Source: Methylobacterium sp. WL1
GTDB taxonomy: Bacteria > Pseudomonadota > Alphaproteobacteria > Rhizobiales > Beijerinckiaceae
Direction: 5' to 3'
Assembly: GCF_008000895.1 (NCBI RefSeq)
Contig: NZ_CP042823.1
Coordinates: 4,982,501 to 5,046,500, forward strand
Length of the DNA stretch: 64,000 bases
Made by a program: the position numbers and the translations under genes. Shown piece after piece: positions 34,849 to 42,770 of the stretch. The notes under the pieces were generated by a model, which did not search any database, was not told the origin of the DNA, and was given only the letters and a program-made list of their open reading frames with translations. Position 1 is the first letter of the stretch. Every line of letters begins with the position of its first letter.

Positions 34849-34877
34849 CTGTATGCAAACTAGGGTTTTGCATACAG
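34849..34877. repeat. Perfect 11-base palindrome upstream of the NA37 pair
   Basis: Arms CTGTATGCAAA (34849-34859) and TTTGCATACAG (34867-34877) are exact reverse complements around a 7-base spacer. It is AT-rich inside GC-rich sequence and about 60 bases beyond the LexA-like box. It could be a dimeric regulator's operator or a hairpin; with no following T-run it is unlikely to be a simple terminator. Confidence 0.7.
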
Positions 34878-35464
34878 CACTTTTCGAAGTGTCGGACTGC
34901 GTGGGACTGACGGTCGCCGTCGAAAATGCGACTGGCGAGAAGGCCCGCCATCTTGAAGAGCTTCGGGTCCTGTCGCGATCGCATTGGGGTGGCGGCCGGA
35001 GCGCGCCGGAGCTTCTCGTGGTGTTTATCCGTCCCAATGGTCGCGACGCGGCGCGGGCGGGTACGACAGAACCCTGGCCCCAGGCGGCGTTACGCGTGAA
35101 AGCTGTTCGCCCAATGCGAGCGGATCGCTAGAGTCCCCGACGAGCAGAAACGGCAACGGTCTAAAAAGGACACTCGAGCAAACGCCTCGTAATGCGCCAA
35201 AAGGGCGACAAACCGCGGTGGAGCACAACACCCCCAGTCAACCCTGCCGAAGGTTCATAGCCGCGGGCTGGTCGCCCACAAGCGGACATTCCCAATGCCC
35301 GGAATGGGTCAATTTTTCGCGTTGGCGGAGGCCTTCCCGGACTACGACGCGAATGTCGGCGGGATCCGGTACTTTCGCCTGGACTGTCGCCGCCAACAGA
35401 GCGTGTGTGTTGACCGGGCCGACGCAGCCGCGGGCCGAGGCAGCTACTCGCACGGGGTGACGGT

Positions 35465-35737
35465 ATGAGCGAGACGACCACGGGCCGGACGGATACGAGC
35501 GAGGCCGGCCTGAGCGTGACCGCAGCTCTGGCCGCCATCAGCGCCCACCTGACCGAGGCCGCCGCCCTCGCCAAGGCCGCCCTGGTCTGCGCCCGCGCTG
35601 GCTCCGAGCGCGAGGCCGTGCGCATCGTCCTCGACCTCGACGTCCCCCTCAGCGAGGCCCAGACCCTGCACGGCGCCATCTGCCTCATCGGCCGCATCAA
35701 CCGAAAGGCCGCCGAGACTTTCGCCTCCCGCGACTGA
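35465..35737 (+). CDS. Small hypothetical protein upstream of DUF3489 gene
   Basis: 90 residues, Ala-rich and helical (LSVTAALAAISAHLTEAAAL; EREAVRIVLDLDVPLSEAQT), without a signal or membrane segment. I do not recognise a domain. It precedes a DUF3489 gene in the same orientation and probably belongs to the same mobile-island module. Confidence 0.6.
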   Translation: MSETTTGRTDTSEAGLSVTAALAAISAHLTEAAALAKAALVCARAGSEREAVRIVLDLDVPLSEAQTLHGAICLIGRINRKAAETFASRD

Positions 35738-35874
35738 CTGTCCGTTCGCACGCGGCCGTCCCCATGCGGTCGCTACGCGCGGTCGTCCTCGCCTCACCCC
35801 GCCGGCCCATCGCAGAGCCGATCGCGGGGTCGGGTCGGTGGCGGGGCTCGCCCGCCGCTACGGAGACGATCGCC

Positions 35875-36477
35875 ATGACCGCTACGAATGCCACCGCCAC
35901 CGCCCCGACGACTGTCCCGCTGAACCGGACCGAGGCTGGCCTGCTGCAGGCCGCCGCAGCGGACGAGGGCCGACTGACGCCCCCCGTTGCGATGAAGCCC
36001 GCCACCCACGCACGGCTGCTCGGCCGCTTCATGGGCGATGGCCTGGTGATCGCACCCGCCGAGGCGGGTGGCCCGCACCGCCTCACCCCCGCCGGATACC
36101 GGGCCATCGGCCTCGCCCCGCCCAAGCCGCCGCGCGCCGCCAAGGTGGCTGCGGGTGCTCCTGCCGCCACACCGGACGATCCCGCCCGTACTGCGATCGC
36201 GAGCAAGAAGGCGCAGGTTCTGGCGCTGCTGAAGCGCGAGCAGGGGGCGACGCTCGCCGAGCTGATCGCGGCCACCGGCTGGCTGCCCCACACCACCCGT
36301 GCCGCCCTCTCTCGCATCCGCACCGGCGGCCAGGCGCTGCTGAAGGCTGCCCGCCCAGACGATGCCATCGCCTACTGCATCCCCGCGCCGGTGATCCCGG
36401 CCGCCCCGCCCCGGGCGCGCAAGCCCCGGCGCACACCGACGGCTGAGGCCGCCGTCGCGGCTGCGGCGGCAGCCTGA
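35875..36477 (+). CDS. DUF3489 domain protein
   Basis: 200 residues from the ATG at 35875, with GGAG about nine bases upstream. The C-terminal region carries DUF3489: KKAQVLALLKREQGATLAEL, then ATGWLPHTTRAALSRIRTGG, a winged-helix-like DNA-binding fold. The N-terminal part contains a second winged-helix-like stretch (LNRTEAGLLQAAAADEGRLT) and a Pro/Ala linker. DUF3489 genes normally precede DUF2924 and a large serine recombinase in alphaproteobacteria, as here, and are thought to be part of a mobile element. Confidence 0.88.
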   Translation: MTATNATATAPTTVPLNRTEAGLLQAAAADEGRLTPPVAMKPATHARLLGRFMGDGLVIAPAEAGGPHRLTPAGYRAIGLAPPKPPRAAKVAAGAPAATPDDPARTAIASKKAQVLALLKREQGATLAELIAATGWLPHTTRAALSRIRTGGQALLKAARPDDAIAYCIPAPVIPAAPPRARKPRRTPTAEAAVAAAAAA

Positions 36478-36534
36478 TGGGCGGGCAGCGCACTCCGGCC
36501 GCGGCGCAGACGGTGAGAGCGGTGGTCAGGGCGG

Positions 36535-37076
36535 AGGTCAGCCCCCGCCGACCGGCTCGCCGCTGCGCTCGATGAACTCGCCGGCCTCGACGCCGCCGCC
36601 CTCGCCCGGCGCTGGCGGCGGGACTTCGGTTCGGCCGCCCCGCCCGGCCTCTCCCCACCCTGCGCTCCCGCATCCTCGCCCACCGCCTTCAGATCCGCGC
36701 GTTGGGCGACCTCGACCGCGACATCGCGCAGGTCCTCGGCCGTTTCACAGCCGGGCGGGGGACGGCGGTCGGACGAGACAGGTCCGAGCCCGGCGCTGGG
36801 GCCATCCCGACCGCCATCGCGGTCTCGGTGCCGGACCGGCGCGGGCACATCCCCGGCGTGCAGCTGTCGCGCGAGTGGGGCGGGCGCATGCACACCGTCA
36901 CCGTGCTCGACGCCGGCTACGCCTGGGACGGGGCGACCTATCCCAGCCTGTCCCGCGTCGCCCACGCCATCAACGGTACCAAATGGAACGGCCCCCGCTT
37001 CTTCGGCCTGCGCGAACGGGCCGATGCGGCGACGGGGGCTGGGCGGGAGCGAGGTGAGCGGAGGGCCCCGGCGTGA
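36535..37076 (+). pseudogene. DUF2924 gene broken by at least one frameshift
   Basis: The N-terminal half is read in one frame around 36544-36655 (DRLAAALDELAGLDAAALAR, RWRRDFGSAAPPGLSP). The C-terminal half is in another frame from about 36660 (LRSRILAHRLQIRALGDLDR, then HTVTVLDAGYAWDGATYPSL and NGTKWNGPRFFGL). The shift is in the CCCCACCCTG run near 36655. No start codon is in frame with the first half between its upstream TGA (36514) and the conserved part, so a second lesion is possible. The C-terminal frame can start only at a TTG (36702). Its stop overlaps the recombinase GTG as GTGA, so the original coupling is still visible. Confidence 0.75.
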
Positions 37077-38698
37077 GCGTCAAACCGCGGCGCTCGGTGA
37101 ACGCCGCACAGCATCCCCCCTCGGGCGCCCGCCCGACGCTGCGTTGCGCGATCTACACGCGTGTCTCGACCGAGCACGGGCTCGAGCAGGAGTTCAACTC
37201 GCTCGACAACCAGCGCGAGGCCGCGGAAGCCTACGTGAGGAGCCAGGCCCATGAGGGCTGGCGGCTCCTGCCCGAACGCTACGACGATGGCGGATACTCC
37301 GGCGGCACCCTCGAACGTCCCGCCCTCCAGCGCCTGCTCGACGCCGTGCGCGAGTGTCGGGTCGATGTCATCGTTGTGTACAAGGTCGACCGCCTCACCC
37401 GCGCGCTCGCCGACTTCGCCAAGCTCGTCGAGCTGTTCGACGCGCATGGCACCTCGTTCGTGTCGGTGACCCAGGCGTTCAATACGACCACCAGCATGGG
37501 GCGACTCACCCTCAACGTCCTCCTCTCGTTCGCCCAGTTCGAGCGCGAGGTCACCGGCGAGCGCATCCGCGACAAGATCGCCGCGTCCAAGCGCATGGGC
37601 ATCTGGATGGGTGGCGTCGTGCCGTTGGGCTACCGCGTGGAGGCCAGAGCGCTGCACGTGGTCGAGCAGCAGGCCGCGGTCGTGCGCGCGATCTTCGCCC
37701 GCTATCGCGCGCTCGGCACGGTCAGCGCGCTGCACGCCGAGCTGGAGGCCACCGGCATCCGCGTGCCCGAGCGCCGCGATGGTAAGGGCAAAGCGGTCGG
37801 GGGCGGGGCGTTCACCCGCGGGCACCTGTACAAGATCCTCGCCAACCCGATCTACGTCGGCTGGCTCAGTCACCGGGGCCGTGTGCACGAGGGCCAGCAT
37901 GTTGGCATCGTCGACGCGGCGGTGTTCGACGCGGTGCAGGCGCAGCTGGCGGCCAATCACCACGCCCACACCGCCCGGCGGCGGGAAGGCGCGCATCTGC
38001 TCACCGGGCGCATCCGGGACGAGCGCGGCCAGCCGATGACTCCGAGCCACACGGCCAAGGGCGCGCGGCGCTACCGGTACTACGTTAGCCGGGCGGCGGT
38101 CCGGGAGCGGCCTACCTGCGCCGTCCGGCGCATCGCAGCCCACGCGGTCGAGGCCAGTGTGGTCCAGGCGCTGCGCGCGACGCTTCTCTCGACTGGCGCA
38201 TCTGCCTCGCCATCCGCTCCGGTATCCGAGATCCTCAGCGACGCCGAAATAGTTGCGATCCACGTCGCGCGGGTGACGGTCCATCCCGACGCGCTGCTGA
38301 TCGAGCTGGTCGGCGGGGATGAGCGTGATCCGATCCGCATCCCCTGGTCGCCCGCGGGGCATCGTCGGCGCCGGGAGATCGTCGTGCCCCCGGGCGTGGA
38401 GCGCGATGGCTTGCGGCCGATGAAGGTCGAGGACCGCGCGCGCATCCTTACGGCCATCGCCCGCAGCCGCGCCTGGGTCGACGATCTCGTCGCGGCGCGT
38501 GCGGCGGGTACTGCGGCCATCGCACTGCACGAGGGCTGTAGCGAGCGCGCGGTGCGGATGATGTTGCCGCTCGCTCATCTTGCCCCGCGGATCGTTCGGG
38601 CCATCGTCGACGGTCGCCTGCCGCGTGGCATCGGCGTCCGGCACCTAGCCGAATTGCCGACATCCTGGGCTGAGCAGGAGCGCGCCCTGGGCTTGTGA
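37073..38698 (+). CDS. Large serine recombinase
   Basis: 541 residues from a GTG coupled to the DUF2924 remnant. The resolvase domain has the nucleophile Ser32 in YTRVSTE, then DDGGYSGGTLERPALQRLL, VVYKVDRLTR and LLSFAQFEREVTGERIRDK. The recombinase domain follows (GIWMGGVVPLGYRV ... GGAFTRGHLYKILANPIYVG), then a degenerate zinc-ribbon region (PMTPSHTAKGARRYRYYVS) in which the usual cysteine pairs are not visible, and a C-terminal helical part. It would catalyse site-specific integration or excision. No att site is evident in the window. Confidence 0.93.
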   Translation: MSVKPRRSVNAAQHPPSGARPTLRCAIYTRVSTEHGLEQEFNSLDNQREAAEAYVRSQAHEGWRLLPERYDDGGYSGGTLERPALQRLLDAVRECRVDVIVVYKVDRLTRALADFAKLVELFDAHGTSFVSVTQAFNTTTSMGRLTLNVLLSFAQFEREVTGERIRDKIAASKRMGIWMGGVVPLGYRVEARALHVVEQQAAVVRAIFARYRALGTVSALHAELEATGIRVPERRDGKGKAVGGGAFTRGHLYKILANPIYVGWLSHRGRVHEGQHVGIVDAAVFDAVQAQLAANHHAHTARRREGAHLLTGRIRDERGQPMTPSHTAKGARRYRYYVSRAAVRERPTCAVRRIAAHAVEASVVQALRATLLSTGASASPSAPVSEILSDAEIVAIHVARVTVHPDALLIELVGGDERDPIRIPWSPAGHRRRREIVVPPGVERDGLRPMKVEDRARILTAIARSRAWVDDLVAARAAGTAAIALHEGCSERAVRMMLPLAHLAPRIVRAIVDGRLPRGIGVRHLAELPTSWAEQERALGL

Positions 38699-38700
38699 GC

Positions 38701-38747
38701 GCATCGCCGCGCCACCGCATCGCCGCGCCACCGCATCGACGCGCGCC
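38701..38747. repeat. 16-base tandem repeat after the recombinase
   Basis: GCATCGCCGCGCCACC occurs at 38701-38716 and again at 38717-38732, followed by a diverged third unit to 38747. It begins two bases after the recombinase stop. Short tandem units may be replication slippage or a recombinase-binding array. Confidence 0.7.
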
Positions 38748-39023
38748 GGGTCCATCACCGGGCGATCCGATCCCCTGCCGTCGGAGCCGAACTTCAGCGC
38801 TACCATCCTTGCGTCGTCGGCGACCGCTCGCGTTCGCATCGCCGTGCGCCCGCAGCGAACGACCTATGCATCGGTCATCGAATCAAGTGCGCGGAAACGG
38901 GTTTGGTAGCAGCGGAGACGGCGGCCTCGTTCAGGCGCCTATCCGTCGTCTGCCGGGTTGGAGACTGATAAATCGTCGTGAAAACGCGGCTAAGCCGCGG
39001 ACACCACGGCGTTTTTCGTCTCG

Positions 39024-39061
39024 ACCACCAGACAAGCAGTTTCCAAAAACTGCCTGGTGGT
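39024..39061. repeat. Long hairpin with an asymmetric four-base bulge
   Basis: Outer arms ACCACCAG (39024-39031) and CTGGTGGT (39054-39061) pair; inner arms GCAGTTT (39036-39042) and AAACTGC (39047-39053) pair. The four bases ACAA at 39032-39035 bulge on one side only, and the loop is CCAA. Fifteen base pairs in total. Such a bulged hairpin resembles structured sites recognised as single strands, or a terminator without a T-tract. Confidence 0.65.
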
Positions 39062-39133
39062 GCACGCAGTCAGGCGCGAACCGATCTCCGCATCGACCTG
39101 CTTTTGCCGCGCCGCGAAATGGCCCCCGATGGC

Positions 39134-39173
39134 CCATCCCGCAGCGCGAAAAGGACCATCCCGCAGCGCGAAA
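39134..39173. repeat. 18-base direct repeat
   Basis: CCATCCCGCAGCGCGAAA is present at 39134-39151 and 39156-39173, a period of 22 bases. It lies in the same gene-free stretch as the bulged hairpin. Confidence 0.75.
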
Positions 39174-39318
39174 TTGAATGACGGCCTTTATTCCTAATGC
39201 TGTATCAATCCGGGGGATTGATTGGCTACACCGACGCGCTCGGCAGTTGAACCACCGGCCAAGCTTGACATCCGCCCGGCGGGGGTGAGGCTGCAGCACC
39301 GATCGGGAGACCGCAGCG

Positions 39319-39726
39319 ATGCCCCTCCGTCCAACCATAGCCAACCGCAGCTTCCTCGGACACACGGCGACCCGGAGGCCGCTGCCAGACGTCGCCGCCG
39401 GCCTGTCCGGCTACAGGGACGTCGCTGCGCCGGTCCTCGCGCGACGGATCGCCGAACTGGCGGGACGCGTGGGACAGCCTCGTTCGGGTAGCGAGCGGGG
39501 CCACTGGGTCGGCTTCACAATCGGCGACATGGAGGTCGCGACGGGCGGAGCGTCGGCGGTCCGGCCCAAGATCGAGGTCAGCGCCAGCGGTCAGTCCGTC
39601 CTGCGTGGACGCTCGCGGGTCGGCGGCGACGGCGTGCGGCGTGTCGAGCTTCGCTACTGGAGCCGGGGCACGTGGCAACGGAAGCTTTTCCGCAGGAGCG
39701 CGGCACCCCCATTAGCTGACGCGTGA
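39319..39726 (+). CDS. Hypothetical protein
   Basis: 135 residues from an ATG preceded by GGGAGA eight bases upstream, which supports translation. The sequence is polar with Arg-rich segments (KIEVSASGQSVLRGRSRVGG, DGVRRVELRYWSRGTWQR) and no membrane helix. No family recognised. It ends 49 bases before the first IS5-family copy and may be part of the island cargo. Confidence 0.5.
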   Translation: MPLRPTIANRSFLGHTATRRPLPDVAAGLSGYRDVAAPVLARRIAELAGRVGQPRSGSERGHWVGFTIGDMEVATGGASAVRPKIEVSASGQSVLRGRSRVGGDGVRRVELRYWSRGTWQRKLFRRSAAPPLADA

Positions 39727-39775
39727 TCCCGCCGCTCACAGATTGTTTAAGACTGACCAACTGCACGACATCTTA

Positions 39776-40694
39776 GAGCCTGTTTGAGCGTCTTATCTTA
39801 AGCCGGATTGTTGAGGGCATTAGCGGCCATGAGGCTGGCGGCGCAGACGAGGCGCCCTGTCGCGACATCAAGGCGACCGGCGCGCTCACGGTGCAGGCCG
39901 CCCCAATGGCTGAGCCAGCCGAAGGTTCGCTCCACGACCCAGCGCCGCTCCAGGACGACGAAGCCCTTCTGATCCGGGTCTTTCTCGACGACGCGATGGC
40001 GCATGCCGTGGATGTTGCACCATTCCCGGCAGCGTTCGGCCGCGAAGGCGCCGTCGAGGATGGCCAAGCGTAGACTGGGCCACTGCTCCTTGCCATCATC
40101 AAGGGCGGGTAAGGTATCGCGATCCTGCACGTTGGCCGGCACGACGGCGAGCGCCAGAACATGGCCTTCGGCATCGACCAAGGCCACGCGTTTGCGCCCG
40201 ACGACCTTCTTGGCGCCATCGTAGCCGCGCGGTCCGCGCACCCCGATGCATTTGACGCTCTGCGTGTCGATGATCGCCAGCCGTGGCTCCGACCGGCGTC
40301 CGCAACGCCGCCGCTGACGGCGGGTCAGAGACCGCAGCAGGCTCTCGAACAGGCCCTTGTCGATCCAGCGCCGGAACCAGCCGTAGACCGTGCGCCACGG
40401 CGGAAAGCCCGCAGGCAGCGACCGCCATCCTCCGCCCGTCCGCAAGTGCCAAGCTATCCCTGCCAGCGCGTGGCGCGCCGGTGTAGCCTCCGGACAGCCC
40501 GGCGGATCCGCGCGCTCCAGGAAACGGGCCACCTCGTCCAAGCCCGCTTGCAGCACCATGTTCTTCAGACGCGCCTCGTGACGCGTCCGATGTCGGTCCG
40601 TCCACATCTGCTCTCCACCCCGCCCCGCCAGGCGGAATTTGTGTTGCTACACGAGACAGATGGGGACGGCCGGCAGAGGCGCTCAAACAGGCTC
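39776..40694 (-). mobile_element. IS5-family insertion sequence, copy 1 (919 bp)
   Basis: Ends are 15-base perfect inverted repeats: GAGCCTGTTTGAGCG (39776-39790) and its complement (40680-40694). A 3-base target duplication TTA flanks it (39773-39775 and 40695-40697), the TNA pattern of IS1031-group IS5 elements. It encodes one transposase on the minus strand. The same element, with an identical transposase, is at 44283-45201 in the opposite orientation. Confidence 0.92.
39798..40607 (-). CDS. IS5-family transposase, copy 1
   Basis: 269 residues. DDE-type transposase with an N-terminal domain (ARHALAGIAWHLRTGGGWRS, LPAGFPPWRTVYGWFRRW), first catalytic Asp in AIIDTQSVKCIGVRGPRGYD, second in LAILDGAFAAERC, and the Glu in RRWVVERTFGWLSHWGGL. 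Full length and without frameshift, so probably active. Its sequence is identical to the copy at 44370-45179. Confidence 0.95.
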   Translation of the reverse strand: MWTDRHRTRHEARLKNMVLQAGLDEVARFLERADPPGCPEATPARHALAGIAWHLRTGGGWRSLPAGFPPWRTVYGWFRRWIDKGLFESLLRSLTRRQRRRCGRRSEPRLAIIDTQSVKCIGVRGPRGYDGAKKVVGRKRVALVDAEGHVLALAVVPANVQDRDTLPALDDGKEQWPSLRLAILDGAFAAERCREWCNIHGMRHRVVEKDPDQKGFVVLERRWVVERTFGWLSHWGGLHRERAGRLDVATGRLVCAASLMAANALNNPA

Positions 40695-40962
40695 TTAGAC
40701 ATTTGGTGTTGTTGACCTGCAGACCCCTGTTCGTTAGGGTTGGTTGTGCTTCCGGGCTTGCGAGATGCGGCTACCGGATGGCCCGAGCTTCCTGAGCTGC
40801 GGCGCGAGCCGCCAGGGGTAAACGGTCTGCGAGATCGACGACGGTGTGATTACCCTCGACGTTCAACGTGGCATTTAACAAGCCCCGCGAGGAGCTTGGA
40901 CATGAACGTCGCCGGCCTGGCACGTGTGCCGGGTTCCACCGGGGTCACCCTCGTGGAATATC

Positions 40963-42417
40963 ATGGCCCCCTCCAATCCTCCCATCGCGAGGAAGCGCAC
41001 GCGCTCGACCCCGGTCGTCGTGGCGCAACCCGGCGATCCAGCGTCTTCGCCCCCAGGTCCGACCGCGCAGCCCAGGACGCTCAAGATCGAGTACTGGCCG
41101 ATCGAGCGGATCACACCGTACGCGCGCGAGCTGCGGACCTACCATAAGGACCAACAGAACCAGCTACAGCGCAACATCCTGGCTCTCAACGGTCCGGTGG
41201 CGCCGATCCTAGTCACGGGCGACGGCACGATCATCGCGGGCCACGCGCTCTTCCGCGCGCTGAAGGCGCTCGACTTCGAGCGGGTGCCGGTGGTCGTGAT
41301 CGACCATCTCGACCCCGTGCAGGTCGCAGCACTTCGGATCAGCCTTAACAAGATCCAGGAGATGTCGAGCTGGAACAAGAAGAACCTCGAGCTCGAGGTC
41401 GCCTATATCGCCGAGGTCAAGTACGACCTGCTGATCAACACTGCGATCCCGACGGTCGAGCTCGACGTGCTGTTGCACCCCGGTGCGGAGACCGAGGAGG
41501 CGGACGAGGCCGATGCGCTGCCGGCGTCCCCCTCGGATGCAGCGATCGTATCGATCCGCGGGGACATCTGGTCTATCAAGGGTCACGCCCTGGCCTGCGG
41601 CGACGCGCGCGAGCGCGACGTTTATTTGCGTCTTCTCGGCGGGCGCAGGGCGCGGCTGATCATCGCCGATGTGCCCTACAACTGTCGAGTGAAGGGTCAT
41701 GTGACAAAGCGCAACCTGCGCGAGTTCGCGATGGCCTCGGGCGAGATGACCCCGGGCGAGTTCACCCGGTTCCTCAAGATGATCTTCGAGAACCTCGTGG
41801 CGTTCTCGGTCCCCGGTTCGATCCATCTCGTGTTCATCGACTGGGCCCACATCGACGAGATGATGGCCGCCGGCCGTGCGGTCTATACCGAACTCAAGAA
41901 CCTGATCGTCTGGCACAAGACCCAGGCCGGGCAGGGATCGCTGTGGCGGTCACAGCACGAATTGATCTTCGCCTGGAAGCACGGCGCTGCGCCGCACATC
42001 AACAATATCCAGCTCGGCGCGAACGGCCGTTATCGTTCGAACGTCTGGTCGAATGCTGGAGCGAACGCCTTCGGTCATGGGAAGGACAAGGATCACGGTG
42101 ACCATCCGACGCCCAAAAGCGTAGCGATGTTACAGGATGCGATCCTCGATGTCAGCCTACGCGGCGACATTGTGCTCGATCCCTGTGCGGGTTCCGCGAC
42201 CACGCTGGTCGCCGCGCACAAGGTCAAGCGGATCGGCATCGGCATCGAGATCGACCCGGCCTACGTCGACCTCGGGGTGCGACGGCTGGAGAAGCTGATC
42301 GGCGAGCCGGCGCGTCATGCCGAGACCGGGCGTACCTTCGCCGAGACGGCGGCGGAGCGGGCGGCGTTCGACGGCCGCGACGGGAGAGGTGGCGAGGGTG
42401 TGGGAGGTGAGCGATGA
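40963..42417 (+). CDS. ParB-like / DNA methyltransferase fusion, phage-type
   Basis: 484 residues from the ATG at 40963. Residues about 40-170 are a ParB/Srx-like domain (WPIERITPYARELRTYHKDQ; GDGTIIAGHALFRAL at 86-100). Residues 190-450 are a DNA methylase of the N6/N4 type: catalytic motif at 236-239, then REFAMASGEMTPGEFTRFL, HPTPKSV at 381 and SAM-binding DPCAGSATT at 406-414. The catalytic motif reads D-V-P-Y instead of the usual D-P-P-Y. This fusion is typical of prophage and island blocks next to DUF5681 and terminase genes. It overlaps the DUF5681 gene by four bases. Confidence 0.9.
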   Translation: MAPSNPPIARKRTRSTPVVVAQPGDPASSPPGPTAQPRTLKIEYWPIERITPYARELRTYHKDQQNQLQRNILALNGPVAPILVTGDGTIIAGHALFRALKALDFERVPVVVIDHLDPVQVAALRISLNKIQEMSSWNKKNLELEVAYIAEVKYDLLINTAIPTVELDVLLHPGAETEEADEADALPASPSDAAIVSIRGDIWSIKGHALACGDARERDVYLRLLGGRRARLIIADVPYNCRVKGHVTKRNLREFAMASGEMTPGEFTRFLKMIFENLVAFSVPGSIHLVFIDWAHIDEMMAAGRAVYTELKNLIVWHKTQAGQGSLWRSQHELIFAWKHGAAPHINNIQLGANGRYRSNVWSNAGANAFGHGKDKDHGDHPTPKSVAMLQDAILDVSLRGDIVLDPCAGSATTLVAAHKVKRIGIGIEIDPAYVDLGVRRLEKLIGEPARHAETGRTFAETAAERAAFDGRDGRGGEGVGGER

Positions 42418-42770
42418 ACCGCCCGCCGCGTCCCCCGCGTCGGGACACCCGCATCAGGGAGGGGGAGATCCGCAACCCCTACGGCCGCAACGGCCGGCCC
42501 AAGCCCGCGGTCGATTTCCTCGACGAGGAGATCACGCTCTCGCTCAACGGCACCCCCGCCACCGTGACCCGGCGCGAGGCCCTCGACCACTTCCTGTTCG
42601 CCGCTTCGGCCCAGAGCAAAGTACCGGCGATCCGGCTGCTGCACAGGCTTCACCCCGAGGCGCCGGTCGACGATAGGCCGGCGGCATCGGACCTATCGCA
42701 GGAGGAAAAGGAGGTGCTGGAGGCTTTCCTCCGCCAGCAGGTGCGCAAGCTCCGCGGGGGTGAACCATGA
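42414..42770 (+). CDS. DUF5681 domain protein
   Basis: 118 residues, coupled by ATGA to the methyltransferase and by four bases to the terminase. The N-terminal IREGEIRNPYGRNGRPKPAV is the basic DUF5681 motif, seen in small proteins just upstream of terminases; the rest is helical and acidic at the end (LSQEEKEVLEAFLRQQVRK). By position it may act as a small terminase subunit or packaging accessory, which is inference. Confidence 0.85.
   Translation: MNRPPRPPRRDTRIREGEIRNPYGRNGRPKPAVDFLDEEITLSLNGTPATVTRREALDHFLFAASAQSKVPAIRLLHRLHPEAPVDDRPAASDLSQEEKEVLEAFLRQQVRKLRGGEP

Larger units (their letters stand above)
34590..35464. other. Long upstream gap of the NA37 pair
   Basis: 875 bases with no convincing gene. 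Besides the LexA-like box and palindrome it contains AAGCGGACATTCCC near 35279-35292 followed by GCCCGGAATGGG, which shares the GACATTCC element of the dispersed repeats. The remaining open frames are short and unconserved in appearance. Confidence 0.5.
38699..39318. other. Structured gene-free gap after the recombinase
   Basis: About 620 bases without a convincing gene but rich in secondary structure: the 16-base tandem repeat, a CGCGGC-TAA-GCCGCG hairpin at 38985-38999, the bulged hairpin at 39024-39061 and an 18-base direct repeat (39134-39151 and 39156-39173). These may be termination, replication or recombination sites of the element. Confidence 0.55.

Noticed and set aside
38701..38747. 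Tandem repeat as the beginning of a CRISPR-like array
   Set aside because: Units are 16 bases with no spacers and only two and a half copies; simple tandem duplication is the better explanation.
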